Source of the DNA: Cordia subcordata
Taxonomy: Eukaryota; Streptophyta; Magnoliopsida; Boraginales; Cordiaceae
Assembly: GCA_028554755.1 (NCBI GenBank)
Contig: JAPTOF010000010.1
Location: 2,216,001-2,280,000, forward strand
Length of the DNA: 64,000 nt
Reading direction: 5' to 3'
Below, one piece after another: positions 10,827 through 29,200 of this stretch (position 1 is the stretch's first letter; every line of letters begins with the position of its first letter). Made by a program: the position numbers and the translations under genes. The notes under the pieces are model-generated. The model ran no database searches. It was not told the DNA's origin and was given only the letters and a program-made list of their open reading frames with translations.

Positions 10827-11426
10827 TTTGATTTGTGAAGAAGAAAACTAGAAGGCACGTCATGTTGTAACGGTGATGTCCAATTCTGGATTGTCAAATT
10901 GTTGACATCATAAGAAAAGATGGAAAAACATGCAGTATGTATATACTTGTCGAGATTATACATGTGACGCTCATTATATTGGTGCTATTCACCTTGGGAA
11001 AATGATGAGAAAGACTCAGGCTAACTAGCAAGTCTTGGATTTTCCTCAGATTGGCTTGAGATATACTTGAAGTTGCTTTCTGTAAAGGGGACAGGAGGTA
11101 TAATCTGATACCATTTAGTGTACAGGTGATGTAGACAAGTCTTTGGAAATTTTTTCTGCATTGGATTGTCTTGCAAGTTACTTGTAATTATTATCTTCAT
11201 TTCCAAGCATAGATTTCCCTTCCAATTTCATTGCTAAGGAAATGTCTGTTTACTCTCTAGTGTTCATTTACAATTAAGAGAAACAAGACTTATACTAAAA
11301 AGAAATTAACATTGATGAAAATTGGAATAAATATTCTTAACATAATTTATTAGCAACAATAAAAGAATATTGCTCAATTTTTGTGATTCCATGTCTGCAC
11401 AGCAACTAAATTTGCAGATTTTTCTG
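10827..11426. other. Shared 3' flank of two convergent genes
   Basis: This 600-bp stretch lies between the stop of the hydrolase (+) and the stop of the ARM-repeat gene (-). It must hold both 3' untranslated regions and terminators. It is AT-rich, and no open frame or RNA gene is convincing. Confidence 0.6.
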
Positions 11427-14042
11427 TTAAATCTGTGCTGTATACGGTGAACCATCTGCAAGTAAACTCATTGCAGTTTCAACTAATGAATGAATGGTTG
11501 AACTATGCCCGCTCATACCAACAGTCCCTGAGAAAATACTGAAGCTCTCGACCTCTGATACAGTCTCTGTGATCCATTCCAGCTCCCTCTCCAATCTAAG
11601 ATTCCTGAATATCTGAATGTTTTTCTGTTTATCTTTCATCATCCATATAGCCAACTCTAGAACAAACCTCCTCATTCGCGGCACCTTGATCGAAGGATGC
11701 TGATATTTCTTCAGTATCAGGATGAGTCTGTTAGCTAGTTCAGCCTCTTGGATTCCCGTGTTCTGAAACATGATTCCTGATTCTTCAGGTGTCATGAACT
11801 TGAAAACATGTGATGCTAAGCCCAGCATGACTTCTTGTAATTTGTTATCTTCTTTCATTATAGCATTTAGCACCTGCAAGAAGTAAAACATGGGAGGTTT
11901 AAAGTTTTTCACTCATCAATGAAGTTGAATAAGTTGGAAACAAGTTTATGTGAAAGGAGTGCTTACCGTAGGCCCTGCTGCAGTAATATCCTTTGAATGA
12001 TCAAGGCAATTTGCTTCGCTGTAAGCGCACACATTTCGCAAAATCCTAGCAGCATTAACCCGTAGCAACGGATCTTCCAATGCCTTAACAAGCTTTTCAG
12101 TCACTTGCAATTTGAAAATACGAAGGCAACTGTTCTTGCTCTCTAATGCCAGCATAGCAATGGCTTCTCCAGCTGAAGTTCTCACATGGTTATGATTCTG
12201 TGGCATAGTCTGCATAAAGAAGATGTTGAACAACTCCTTGAAAATTCCACCTGTATGCCCAATCCTCTCTGTAGCATCCTCCTCGACAGCCAAACTAGTT
12301 AAAATCTCAATTCCTAGCTTCTGCAGCGTTGGATACTTTCCTCCATAACGAAGTATGTCTCTGATATTGCTGATTGTGAAAACTATTTCTGAGATCTCTT
12401 TCCTGAGCTGTTCACCTGTCGCGCCTGTCGTGCTTGCCAGCATCTTCACAACTTGCAGAGATCGTTTCACTGTCGAAATTTGAGTTGATGTAACCGCCTC
12501 ATCCTTCAATAACCTCTCTCCAGTATGTGTGAAGTCTATGATCTTTGGTAGGAGACCCCTTGCGTTTCCAATCTTTCCACAGTTACCATGGTCACGAGCA
12601 AGTTTCTTTAGAATGGACAGCCCCAAGAGATTGAATGTCCAGAAACCATAATTTTCATCATCAAATATGATTTTCTTGTCGGATATTTCATCAGCTGCAC
12701 CTTCAGAACTCCTGCAGACATGGAGCAAAGATGATATCGATTCCATTGCACCTGGTATGCCTGCAACGCGCAGAGCATTCTGCTTCTTACCAGCAAGCCT
12801 TGACAATATTTCTGCAGCTGATAGCCTGATCTCTTCTTCTTGTGGATCTTTCCAGTTGAGCATCTCTACTAGCCTTTCCATCACTGTTATGTTGATTCCA
12901 ATCTTTTGGAGGGTGTCTTCCGAAAACCTTGGACTTGTCGCGAATGTCCTCAGAATCCGAGCCCCAATGAGCTGTTCATCAGGAGAGTTTGAGGCCAACA
13001 GCTCCATTGCAAATGAAACCATATCCATTTTCAGTCCATCAAAAATGCTCCCATTTACACATTTTGAATAGGCATCATAAAAGAACCTCCTGGTTGCAAC
13101 CATGCCTGATGGCCCCAATTCGCATTCGTTGTTCACCTTTTCCAACAGTGTGCAATAGATCACCTTCCATTCCCAGTATGCTTTCTCCAGCAGAAAAAGC
13201 AACGCCTCAGCCAATGCCAAAGAGTAGAATATATCAAGAGCAGACTTTCGATTTCTCTTGTCTGTGTCCCCTTTTGCTATCTCACCATAGTTATGCCTGG
13301 TAAGCTTCATTAATGATAGAACAGCACAAGTTGTTGCAGATGCAAGCTGAAGCCAGTAGAGAAGCTTGCTCACATTTCTTGATATAAATACCCATTGAGC
13401 ATAAGGAAGAAGAGGAACCTCTGAACTTGTCCAAGTCCTAGTTGGCTGCCTCTCCCGATCCCAGTTTCTTCGCGCTGCCTGGCGTGTAATCTCCCTACCA
13501 CGATGGGTTTGGCTCACCTTTCTCAGAGGCTCACAGAGTCTCTTCACGGCTTTGACAATGCCATGTGATCCAGACCTTATGGCGCGGAAGCTATTGATAC
13601 CAACATCAGTGATGGACCATGTAGCTTGATGCTGCCATTCAAGCTCATGGCTCCTGCTAAATATTCGGGCTCCTTCGATTAGCAGAATGATGGTGATGAA
13701 CCAGAAATCTGTTTTGTCAAGAGTAATGGCAAAACCACCTAGAAGCACAACTGTTGCCCATACAAAGCCTAATGTTCCTAGGCTGCTTGCTGCTTTTTCC
13801 AGCACTGCAAGCCTGAGGGCAAAAAGGGTCAGCTTCTTTTCGGGTGCGCGAACCGCTGGGCTTCTTGCAGAAACTGAGTTGGCACTGCTGCTGTTTTTGG
13901 TCTCCACTGAGATATGAGGTTCAAACATGGTGGATGGACTTGGACTTGGACCTGGACCTGCAGCATCACTGAACCTTACATCAAGTTCTGTGATCTGCAC
14001 CTGAACACTTCCTTCACTTTCTATGGATGTTCTCCGGTCCAT
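11427..14042 (-). CDS. ARM-repeat superfamily membrane protein (At4g14280/At3g06210/At5g18980 type)
   Basis: The family has no established biochemical role. Two exons, 14042-11967 and 11873-11427, flank a 93-bp GT-AG intron and join in phase to give 840 residues. The ATG at 14042 begins MDRRTSIESEGSVQVQITEL and is followed by a serine/proline-rich N-terminus. Hydrophobic segments near residues 90-110, 113-125, 228-250 and 272-290 suggest a membrane-anchored N-terminal half. From about residue 330 the sequence is helical and leucine-rich in the manner of armadillo repeats, with phrases such as IRLSAAEILSRLAG and LLRVNAARILRNVCAYSE. The gene lies tail-to-tail with the hydrolase. A four-span topology is inferred from hydrophobicity only. 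Confidence 0.85.
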
Positions 14043-15907
14043 TGCGTTCTTGTTAAGCTCAAGAATCTGTTTTTAACAATTTGAATAGACCCTCAAATCT
14101 ACAATCAGGAATACAAGTTGAAAATTTCGGTGGGGAAAGAATGTTGAATTGTCATGTATACATATGCAAGAGACAGAAGAAAAATGATCTTAGAGGGCAC
14201 GTTTAATTCGTGGATATGAAGAGGAAATACCAAATGCTAAGTTGCGTCCCTTTCTGCTAATTTTTTTAAGTTAGTTTTCTGGTTTTGGTTGTTTGCTTTC
14301 TCTTTATTAGCTTAGAGATGAGGTTTTTATCTCTCTGTTTCTGAACTGTCTTGTTGATCATTAACAAACTGAAAGTGTTTTCTTTCTTTTTTTTTTTTTT
14401 TTGGGGAAAGAAAACTTCTTTATCTTCTTTCCTAAAGGTGCAAAACAGATGACGTATTTTGCCAACGTTACAAGTTAATACATTTAGGTATGTAACAAAA
14501 TAAGTCCTAGTAATTCATATATAATAATGTCTCAGAAACCTTTAAAAGAAACTCTTGTTAGGTCACAGATTACAGCAATGATGAAACTGCTTGAGTTATT
14601 ATGCTTCATGATTTATCTTAATTAAAGATATTGATTCATCAATTTGTTAAATTCACCAACACAACTTAAATCAACTCGGAAGTTTTGGAGTTTGCTATAT
14701 AGTACTAGTGCAGATCATTACGTAAATAGTAAGTTTTTAATCTTGAAATGTATGAAACAAGCTACTTTATTATAATGTTATGTGTTTTAAAATTTAATTG
14801 TTTGAATATAACTCTCGAAATGATATGTAATTCAAAAGTCAAAGAGGTCGCCCTATAATTATATTAAATTCCAAGTTAAGTATGCCAAGGGGAAAATTGT
14901 AGACAATTCTATCATTGCTAATCATTCTGAATTTGAAAATTTCTTCAGTGTGCAAAAGGCGCAATATAGGTGGGAGTGGCTTGCAGGACTTGACTACGGG
15001 GGAGTCTAGTTGTGTTAAGTTAAAGGACGAATTGCTTCCCAAGTTTCCTTTTTGAGTACTCCACTATGCGTATAACATTATTCAATTATTTGTTAAGATA
15101 TAATAAATAGTCAGTGTGTATATATTGGATTAACATTAGTGGAGGAGTCAGTTGCGTTACCTAACAAAGACGTGGCATTTAGCGTTTTGACGCTTCAAAC
15201 TCGTCTTCAGCATTTGAATCTTTTTCATAACATTACAATATTTGAGTCGGTACAAGAAAAAAAGAGAAAGAGAAAAAAACTTTGTTATTTTTTGGGTTTC
15301 AAAAAAATTTGTATTTAACTTAAATACAATGTATCGAATCAATGACTTTCAAGTTAAATGACAATAACTTGTCGTTGCAATAATCTCCAAAAGAGGTTAA
15401 AAAAAAAAAGAACCAAGAGGTTGAAGTCTTGATTTTTCCTTAATTCTCTAGCCACAAAGTTTGGATGCTTTTCAAGTTTTGTCGTACGATGATGTCAGTC
15501 TTGGCAAAAATGGGATTTTCAAGAACAAAATGATCTGGACATTACAATTTAAAGGGTCTCAAATAATCTATCAACTCATCATTCTCTTAATCAATTATTG
15601 CACGTTACAAGAGGCGAGTCATCATTCTCTTGAGACTAAGCAAGGGGAAAATTAAACTAAAAAGAGCTTATATTAAATATTCACAAAAAGAATATTTTTG
15701 CTCACATTCTGCTTCAATTATTCCAGTATTCAACTGCACGCAACACGGCAAATACTGGATATGGTCGATACGTGAATAATAAGAGGCAGCCATGTAACCA
15801 TGCGCACGTCTCTGTTGGTCATCCCGATGATCAAATGCAAGCCATGGATGTCATTTCATGTAACAGATAAACAATTGGCAATCAGTCATCCACTATGTTC
15901 AATACAC
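14043..15907. other. Upstream region of the ARM-repeat gene, no gene seen
   Basis: This AT-rich stretch should contain the 5' untranslated region and promoter of the minus-strand ARM gene near its left end. A 20-base T run lies near 14383-14402. Short open frames at 14839-15042, 15157-15342 and 15461-15655 have no recognisable similarity and look like chance frames. Confidence 0.5.
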
Positions 15908-15915
15908 GTCTTTGG

Positions 15916-16930
15916 GGATTTTTTTTACAAATAACACAATTTAAATAATAAATTTTAAAAATACTTTGTTTTTTGCTGGGTTTCAAAAATAGCACTTTTG
16001 ATTTTTCAATAAACGAAATCGGATATTCAAAAAATGAAAACGTGCAAAATATACAGTGGATCTTAACGTAAGATTTTTCGGCTATTGAATAGCCGCCGAA
16101 AAATCTCGGCCTAACGGCACAATTTTTCTCAGGTACACCAGGGTCTCCAAGCTGCAAAGAACGGAAAACAGGCAAGTTTGTTTGGTAAATGTTGTTTGTC
16201 TCATCCAAGATGGATCCAATTTCTTTAGCTAAATTTCTAATTGTTATCGGATTACAAACTCCATGGAGAGCTTTCCTGAAGGCACTCATCGCCTCAAATA
16301 TCGCCTTTTGGATGGCGAATTGTTCAATGGTATCTTCAGCTTTGTAAACCACACTTACAACGTCGTTCACCAACGCCTGCCGAGTGTGTCTAGTGCTGGA
16401 ATTTTCTCTCATGTCCCTTAAGAAGTCCATGAACAGAGAAAGACGCTTGCGCAGCAATTCAGCTTGAGCCCCCGAACCGCACAATAGTTTAGCATTATAG
16501 ACAACTACCTCCTTTAGGTTCTCTAGGATAAATTCCACAATAGCGTCTATCATCTTTTTTTCTCAGTGAAATTGTTGTCGTAGGAAACTTTATCTTCAGA
16601 TATGAACTACGAAAAGGTAATCATATAACTAGTGTATCATACAGGCTCAGTTTTCAAAGTTGACTCTGGCCCAATCATGCAACTTGTTATTCTATACTTT
16701 TTTTTATAGAGACGTCAAAATTAAATAAGCTAAGATTTTTCGGCTATTCGGCTATTCAATAGCTGAAAAATCTTACGTTAACGTCCACTGTGTATTTTGC
16801 ATGTTTTCGTTTTTTGAATACTCGATTTCGTTTATTGAAAAATCGAAAGTGTTATTTTTGAAACTCAGCAAAAAATAAGGCTATTTTTGAAATTTATTAT
16901 TTAATTTGTGTTATTTGTAAAAAAAATCCT
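15916..16930. mobile_element. Pack-MULE-like element with long terminal inverted repeats, carrying an NLR fragment
   Basis: The left end GGATTTTTTTTACAAATAAC is matched on the opposite strand by the right end. The inverted similarity continues for roughly 190 bp (left about 15916-16105, right about 16736-16930) with scattered differences. The 8-mer GTCTTTGG lies immediately outside both ends (15908-15915 and 16931-16938), and a 9-bp duplication with one mismatch is also possible. Long inverted repeats with an 8-9 bp duplication fit a Mutator-like element. The interior has no transposase but holds part of a host resistance gene, as in Pack-MULEs. The inner end of each repeat has a short palindrome. 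Confidence 0.75.
16125..16553 (-). pseudogene. NLR resistance-gene N-terminal (Rx-type coiled-coil) fragment inside the element
   Basis: From the ATG at 16553 the minus strand encodes about 141 residues resembling the Rx_N coiled-coil of the R1/late-blight type: ELLRKRLSLFMDFLRDM near residue 33, then VNDVVSVVYKAEDTIEQFAI, which matches the EDVID-type region where family members have an acidic D-x-x-Y-x-x-ED phrase. The reading stops resembling an NLR after SLQLGDPGV, where it meets the inner edge of the terminal inverted repeat; the open frame runs on through the repeat to 15882. No NB-ARC or LRR domain is present. The 16560-16735 stretch between the ATG and the right repeat may be captured promoter or leader. 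Function is doubtful: it could be a decoy peptide, a small-RNA source or nothing. Confidence 0.7.
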
Positions 16931-16938
16931 GTCTTTGG

Positions 16939-18526
16939 TATGGTGTAGCAAGAGAGCACGATGACAAATTAATTACACGTGACAGTATTATCATGCCTAC
17001 CAAGGCCCCCGGCGCCTCCCACCCCCACCACCACATGCAGACATGCACACGAGGACGTACAAGAGAGAGAGAGAGAGATAGGAAAAAGAGAAGAAGAAAA
17101 GTCAGTATTTCTTTCAAATGTTTTGGCCACTTGCAAGGCATCAGAAGTCTCAGGATTAGTTTGTTCAGCAGCTAAAAAAAGTAAGCAGATGAAATAATTG
17201 CTAAATACAATCTTAAGAGGAGTAAAACGAAGAGAGAAATAAAAGATAAAAACAAAACTTGCCCTCCTAGATATCATTTCTCCCAGTTGTGGCGCTTCAA
17301 GAAAATTGCACCAATGGCTTCCAGATGAATATAGCAGGCTTGCCGTGATGTTACATTCCAACTGCTCCACCACCCCTCTCTTGTAATGGCTGCTTTCTAA
17401 AAGAAGATAGAAGTAACAAAATAGGTCATGTATAACTTAAGAACAGATTATCTAGAATTACTACATTCTAGATACTATATTATACCTGTCCTACAAGCAG
17501 AAAGTGGTACTCATGGATAATGAAGGAGAAAGAAGAAAGCATCAATCAAACCATCCTTTGACATTTAACGATTATAAATTCAACACAAACAAATTCTGCA
17601 ATAATAGAAGCTGCAAAGACCAACACAAGAAATACCAAAAAGTACATGGAAATGTACATCTGCACAAGTACACAACGAAGCAATTGACTTCTTCGGTTAG
17701 TAAGGTTGTCGAAAGGCTTTCCTTTAGTTCCTTGATGCCTAGCCTAATATAATGAATTTATAGGATTAGGGTATATTCTCCAACTCAGATTTCCATATGC
17801 CAAAAGCCCAAACAAGCAAAACGTTATATGCATCAGTATAGAAGCCTAAAAGGAACTATGAGCTGACAGAAATGTCCAAGACAGACGAGGCCTTTCTATA
17901 GCAAATTGGCTCAATAGGAAGATTAACTGAACTGTAGCAAAGTACTTATAAGTCACAGGACAGAATTATTTCAGAGCTACAAGATCAGGCTCATCGATAA
18001 CAACAACATTTGAGCCACTTCACTCAATTCCCTATTCTATGAACTAACAAGAGAAACACAACTAGAGAATACCAGACAAACATTTAAAAACTGGTACATG
18101 ATTTTAAGCTGGATAAAGTGTCCATGTAGAAGCCGAACCAACGGATTTATATTGGTGACTTCAAGGAAAAATGCTAACAATTGTCCTACGTTGATGAAAA
18201 GTTTAATAGTAAACAGAAATCAACAAAATGCGCCTGCATTTTATCCTCGTATGAACTTGGTCACAACAGAAAATAATCTTTGCAGATTATATATGCCAGG
18301 AAACTTTACAGAGTTAATGCTAAGATGTGTTCAGTACAGAAACTTATAGCCCTTCTAAAAATATAATCAGCTTATCAATAAGTACAATTGAAATGAAATT
18401 ACCAGGACATCAACTTTAATACAAACTACATAGTTATCTGAAGCTCCAATTTCAAAAGGATGATCAATACATCTTAAGTTAACCAGCACTAAACTCACCT
18501 AAGGAACACAAAAATATCCGTGTTGC
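16939..18526. other. Intergenic stretch downstream of guanylate kinase, no gene supported
   Basis: The right part should hold the 3' untranslated region of the minus-strand guanylate kinase. A short (GA)n run lies at about 17061-17080. Minus-strand open frames at 16969-17373 contain two non-repetitive pieces, around 17270-17373 and 17108-17175, that could be exons of an unrecognised transcript but match no family known to me. Confidence 0.45.
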
Positions 18527-19441
18527 TTATATCACCACACTCCTCTGATTCACTCTAGCCTTCTCGGCATCAATAATCGATTCAACCAACTTCACTGAAC
18601 TCTCCAACTCACCTTCCCTATTCACAACCACATAATCAAAATCCTTCAAATGCTTCACTTCCTCTTTAGCTGTGGCAATCCTCACAAGCAAAGTCTCTTT
18701 ACTCTCCGTCTTCCTATCAATCAACCTCTTCACTAATGCCTCCTCACTCTCTGCCACCAAGAACACAAACACAGCAGATTTCCCTAATATCTCCCTCAAA
18801 GTCGCAGCACCCTGTATATCAACTCTCAACACAATGTCATAGCCTTTGGCCATAAAATCGCGAATCTGCTGTTTTGGTACACCCTTGTAGTCACCATACA
18901 CTAATGCATACTCTAACAACTCACCCTTATCAATCATGGTTAAAAACTCTTCTTTACTCACAAAGTAATAGTCTTTCCCATCAACCTCACCGGGCCTTGG
19001 AGCCCGGCTCGTCGCAGTAACTACAAAATGAATACTTTCCCTCACTTCCCTCAACCTTTTGATAACTGCATCTTTCCCAACGCCACTTGGCCCACTGATC
19101 ACAATGATCAACGGGCTAGGTTTTGGAACCAATGGCTCAGAGCTAAATGGTGAGCCCAATGAGGCTTCCAGGGCCCCTAAAATCTCGGCCCGGTCAGCGG
19201 TTTCTGGAGATGGTATGGAAACTGCTGGAGGCCTTCTGCCATCACCCATATGAGAATTTGATGGAACAAAGCGATATGGCAATGAAAATTGCCTCTGACG
19301 TTTCAAGGTTACGGCTTTGTTTGGAGAGAAAAATTGGTGTCTGAGTTCAAAATCCGCAAAAGGGTTTGTTAATTTTCTGTAGGGGAAAAATGGGTTGTGG
19401 TTAGAATTTGATATAGAGGTGTAAAGTCTTCGAAGTAGCAT
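18527..19441 (-). CDS. Guanylate kinase, organelle-targeted type
   Basis: It phosphorylates GMP to GDP with ATP. The single open frame gives 304 residues. Residues 1 to about 65 are rich in R, S, F and P with few acidic residues, as expected of a chloroplast or mitochondrial transit peptide. The kinase domain starts near 110: P-loop GPSGVGKD at 117-124, the GMP-binding stretch [17 protein letters not shown] at 144-160, [13 protein letters not shown] at 177-189, VDIQGAATL at 207-215, and the lid [11 protein letters not shown] near 239-249. The length fits the plant organellar form, which is longer than the roughly 200-residue bacterial enzyme because of the N-terminal extension. The ATG at 19441 is the first in frame and gives the transit peptide. 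No intron is needed. Confidence 0.93.
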   Translation of the reverse strand: MLLRRLYTSISNSNHNPFFPYRKLTNPFADFELRHQFFSPNKAVTLKRQRQFSLPYRFVPSNSHMGDGRRPPAVSIPSPETADRAEILGALEASLGSPFSSEPLVPKPSPLIIVISGPSGVGKDAVIKRLREVRESIHFVVTATSRAPRPGEVDGKDYYFVSKEEFLTMIDKGELLEYALVYGDYKGVPKQQIRDFMAKGYDIVLRVDIQGAATLREILGKSAVFVFLVAESEEALVKRLIDRKTESKETLLVRIATAKEEVKHLKDFDYVVVNREGELESSVKLVESIIDAEKARVNQRSVVI

Positions 19442-20575
19442 TGAAATGAGATGGAGATATATATAAACTCATATATAGTGAAATATTTTTTGTGTGTGAT
19501 ATGTGTGTGTTTGTGTTGATTGTTGAAGAAGAATTAGAAAGTAATAGAGTGGGAATTTTGGATGTGTCCGATGAGAGAGTTTAGATATTGTTGCCCCCAA
19601 TTTGTTAGATTTTATTCTCTCCTCTCTCACCTTTTACGCTTCCATTTTTCTATCACAAAAAGGGACAAGCGCAGACGGACCACTTGCGCAACATCGATGA
19701 GATCGACGAAAACAAATAAAGCATAACTCGGGTGCAATCATAACAGCACTAATGTACCGTATTCTATAAGGACATATGCATGTCTCGCGACATGTTTCCC
19801 TTGGTTAAGATCAAAAAAGTCTTCGAGATACGTCCGAGTAAACGTATTAGTTAATGAAGTCGTTTAAGTGCATTCAAGGTTGAGATCCTTTTCACGCTGA
19901 CAAACCTGATTCTTTCTGGGAATTCACCAGTTCATGATCGAAGGTTGATGATTTTTCAATAATTAAACTCTACCAATCGAATTCCCTTCGTAATAAAATA
20001 TATAATAACTTTCTAGAATAAAATAGCAAGCTGATTTGAATGTGTACATATCAGATTTGTTTCAACAGTAAACATCGAAATGCTAAAATGGCCGAAATGA
20101 TGTCTCAACTGATTCCTATTTGAAGTACAAAATGATACCATTAAAGGGACTTGCAAGAAGCTACTATGTTATGAGATAGGAAAATGTTTATACATGTCAC
20201 CAAAACAAAATGGAGGAATTGCAGAATACACAAATGTCAGCAGAAAAGGGAATAAATATAGATCAACAAAATTAACAATGCTCGAGCCTCCTCTAACTAT
20301 TTCCCAAAGTTCGCTTCTTGATCGCTGTCAAAGAATCTTTTTGCGCGGTCAGGGGGAAGAATCTGCCAGGAGCCTACTACACATCAGATTAGTGATATCA
20401 AATTACAAGTGGTTACCTAGACCATCTTTAGCTAAAAGAGTCAAGGGGCCAGAATACTGAAACCTCCAACTCATTAGGGTGGAATTTACAGCTGACAGGC
20501 AATTAAGATCGGCCAGGATGCCGTGGTCCTTCCGGAGTTGTGTCCTCCATGTTTGATCAGAAGATCGACATATGG
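19442..20575. other. Gap between guanylate kinase start and MPK16-like stop
   Basis: The left part should be the promoter and leader of the minus-strand guanylate kinase. An AT-rich, TATA-like stretch lies at about 19456-19478, so close to the ATG that the leader would be very short if it is used. The right part should be the 3' untranslated region of the MPK16-like gene. No gene is seen. Confidence 0.5.
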
Positions 20576-25827
<5,252 letters not shown>

Positions 25828-26260
25828 CTTTCAGCAAGAAAGCATCAAAGCAAATGAATCAAAAATATTACTAACTAAAGGTTAGATCAAAAGGACACTA
25901 CAAACAGTCGAATTTTTCCAAAGAAAGATCCAATCTTTCTCAACTGGCAACAAAAAGATTAACAATTTTAAGCAAAACCCAGAAAAGATTTTCCAAGTTA
26001 AAATTTTTCTTGGGGTCGTAAAGACGAAAAGATATAAAAAGCAAGAGAGCAAGCAAATGGGGTTAACGCAAATAACCGAAACTTGAGGGGGGGGGGTGGT
26101 AAAAGAGGGATCTTTTCTAAGTTCTTTTTTCTTGATAAAATATATAGTTAAAACTCAAGAGATTCTTGGAGAAAGTATTGTGTGATTACTATATATAGCT
26201 GGAAATGAGAGTTTCTGTAAATATATTACAGTTAAGAGCTTAGACGATGATCTCAACTGT
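25828..26260 (-). promoter_or_regulatory. Leader and core promoter region of the MPK16-like gene
   Basis: Upstream of the ATG at 25827 the minus strand holds an AT-rich leader. A TATA-like sequence, AGCTATATATAG on the minus strand, lies at 26189-26200, about 365 bases from the ATG. A (GA)n run follows at 26333-26366 (CT-rich on the minus strand). A spliced leader is not excluded. Confidence 0.4.
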
Positions 26261-29200
26261 GTGAAGTGTGTGTGTTAGCAAGAAAGCTAAAGAAGAAAAA
26301 GGCTCTGCAATTCGCTCTGTGTGCGAGTATGTGTGTGAGAGAGAGAGAGGGAAGAGAGAGATGGTTTGGTTTCGATCTTTGGAAAGAGAAAGAATAGGAA
26401 GATCTTGGAGAGACAGGTTGGTTGTGTGTGCTGCCACAAACTCGCATATGCGAATATTTTATCCTGAAAAAGAAGAAATTGTTACTCCAACTTAATTATA
26501 AGCTGCTTTTTATTTTATGTCATTATACACATTTAAATTCTTTCAACTTTTAAATATCATTTCATTTAATTTTCTAACAAATAATTCTCATTTATATGTG
26601 ATGCTGGTCATAAGCAAACAATTACTATTGATATGAAATTGAAGTGATACCATTTGAGTGATGTATTATTGCTATTTCTTTTTTTTATGTAAGGATAAGA
26701 TGATTAAACTCGCAAATCATCAATTTGTTTATAGTATCTGTACACATTTATTTTTATTGTATTTACATGAAAGCAAAATTTTCTTTTAGGATCAAAGGTT
26801 AGTTCTAGCATTATACATTGGCAATTAACATCATCTTGTGTGTGTGTGTGTGTGTTCTAAATTAGAATGGCAAATTTAAAATTTAAAATTACTTATAGTA
26901 ATCTTTTTGACTTACATCATAGTGTGTTACAAATTAGTATTGGGAATTTTAAAACCACTTAAGTTAATCTTTTTAACTTTAGTTGATGTTTATCCAATAC
27001 ATGATATTTTTAAAGTTATACATATCTTGCTTAGATACTTAGTGTTTCTAAGATTGGAGTATGGAAAGTACTTATGAAAGGGTTAGATAAGTTTAACACG
27101 CACTCATGCACAATCATTGGCTGTTTTTATAGCTAAAATACTTTCAAGTTTGACATGGTAGGTTAATTAGCTTTAGTTTATCAAACATGGAGAATTGAGA
27201 GATTGTTAGAATTAAAAGTGATTTTTTTTTTTTGGTTTCGTCAATGAGATCATACTTGCTGGTTTAGCATAACTGGTTTGATGAGGTTTTGAATTCTAAC
27301 AATCAAGCCATGCATGATTAGTTTATATATGGAGTAATCATTAATTGTATTATATGTGAACATGATAATTAAGATTGTACATATTATTAAGATAGACTTT
27401 TTTAACTTCTAATTTCGTTCATTCTTACTTCTCGAGAGATTTAAATCCAATTTATCACTTTCAAATAAGTAAATTATGTGCATTTGTGAAGATATACGTG
27501 TAATATACAATAACGGGTTCATAGAGAAAAAAGAAGAAGTTGAAAAAACAACACTAGCATATATTTTCATTTTCTTTTTGTTCAATAATTAGTGATACAT
27601 TCTCAATGAATATTCCGAATGAAATATACAGGCTAAAAGATGGGTATACACTTATCTACTTGGGAATCGAAACTAATGCAAAAATGGCCGGTCACAGAGG
27701 AGTGCTCGTAAATCCCTATGAATGAGTTATGCTCGAATGCAATATGTAGATTTTATCAATGGTGTCTTGGACTTGGGGATTGACAATCTCTTTCACTCTC
27801 AACTTTTCGTTTTGCCAACAATGATTTATTATTTATCGTGATGTATAATATTATAAACAAAATTTAACAATGATATATACACTGCTTAATTTTGATGAGA
27901 AAGTTTTAAATTGTATATATTAGAAGAATGTGTCGTTTGTTTCAAGCATGAAGTATATAGGTCACGTAGTAAATACGCCCCCAACTGAGAATGAGACGGT
28001 AGAAGCAGAGGTCCGATGGTCCTAAGGCCACATCCATTGTGGACGACATGGGATTGGCAAAGGAGGAGGGCCGTCGTTATAAGTAGTGGATCGGTGCAAT
28101 TTGCAAAATGCAAGAAGGGCAATGTGACGGTAGTGGCAGCGCTCTAGTAATTTGACATTCTAACACAGCTAGCTAGGCCATCTTCTGGCTAAGGGCAGGG
28201 ATAGTGGGCGTCGCATCACCTGCAAGCTTGATCCAAATACCATCACCACATTGTCAAGAAGGTAATTAAGCACTACTCATCTTTTTTTTTCTGGAGCTTG
28301 TCTTTAAAAATCTTCCCTAACTTGACCATTGGACTTTATCTCAGGGAAAAAACCCGGCGTTTGTTTCTTATAGGGTTTCGGTGATTGGAACAGTACGGAT
28401 GATCTTGGAGCCTCGTTAAATTTATTTTACGAGTGTAAATATATTATTAATTTTTTATTTTAATTTTTTTATAATTTTATAATGAAATCTACAAGCTAAG
28501 ACAAACAAGGAAGGTGGGGAAAGGAAATTGATACAAGGAATGTAGCAACGGCTACGAACAGAAGAAGTCTGAGGTTTTGAATCTAACACTTTATGCTGGT
28601 AAATTTAAGAGGCATTTCAAGTGAAAAAAGTGAATTTAAGTTGTCCATCGAGTTAAATTTCATGCCAAATATGTATATGACCATGAGATTATCACGTGTG
28701 CCTTAATATGACAATTGCATGCACACATATGGTATCAAATTCCATAATATATAATAATACACAGTTCTATTTTCAGTAGTTACAAATAATTTCTAATGTT
28801 TTATAATAGTTACAAGAAAGATTATGTTACCCTTGTAGGGTCATCTTTAATCATCTTTTTAAACGAGCTTCTTAGTAATTTTACGGAGGCTAGTGTTTGG
28901 ACTTTTTTTGTCAAGACTCTTTATTTTTTTTAGTGTGTAAGTGATATTGTTACACGAGTTGTTGAAAATTAACAACCACACATTTGGTTCCTTATACATA
29001 TGGCCCCTATTGTAGAGAAAAATAAAAAAACAGTTGGAATCGTCGAATAATTAATCAACTTGTGTAATTTATAGATACGTAATAAAAAAATCTCTTGGTA
29101 TGACAACTTGGAAATATATGATAGATAATCTCCTATTATTGTAAAAGATAGAGAAAAATCATATAATTATAAAAATTATTAAATTATTACGATATCACAT

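Noticed and set aside
12608..13303. Open frames on both strands overlapping the ARM-repeat exon
   Set aside because: They are shadows of the long conserved minus-strand frame.
16969..17373. Minus-strand open frame of 134 codons (starts MVEQLECNITASLLYSSG)
   Set aside because: Two pieces look non-repetitive but match no family I know, the rest is GA-rich and valine/serine low complexity, and no consistent splice model joins it to a neighbour. Kept only as a remark under the intergenic entry.
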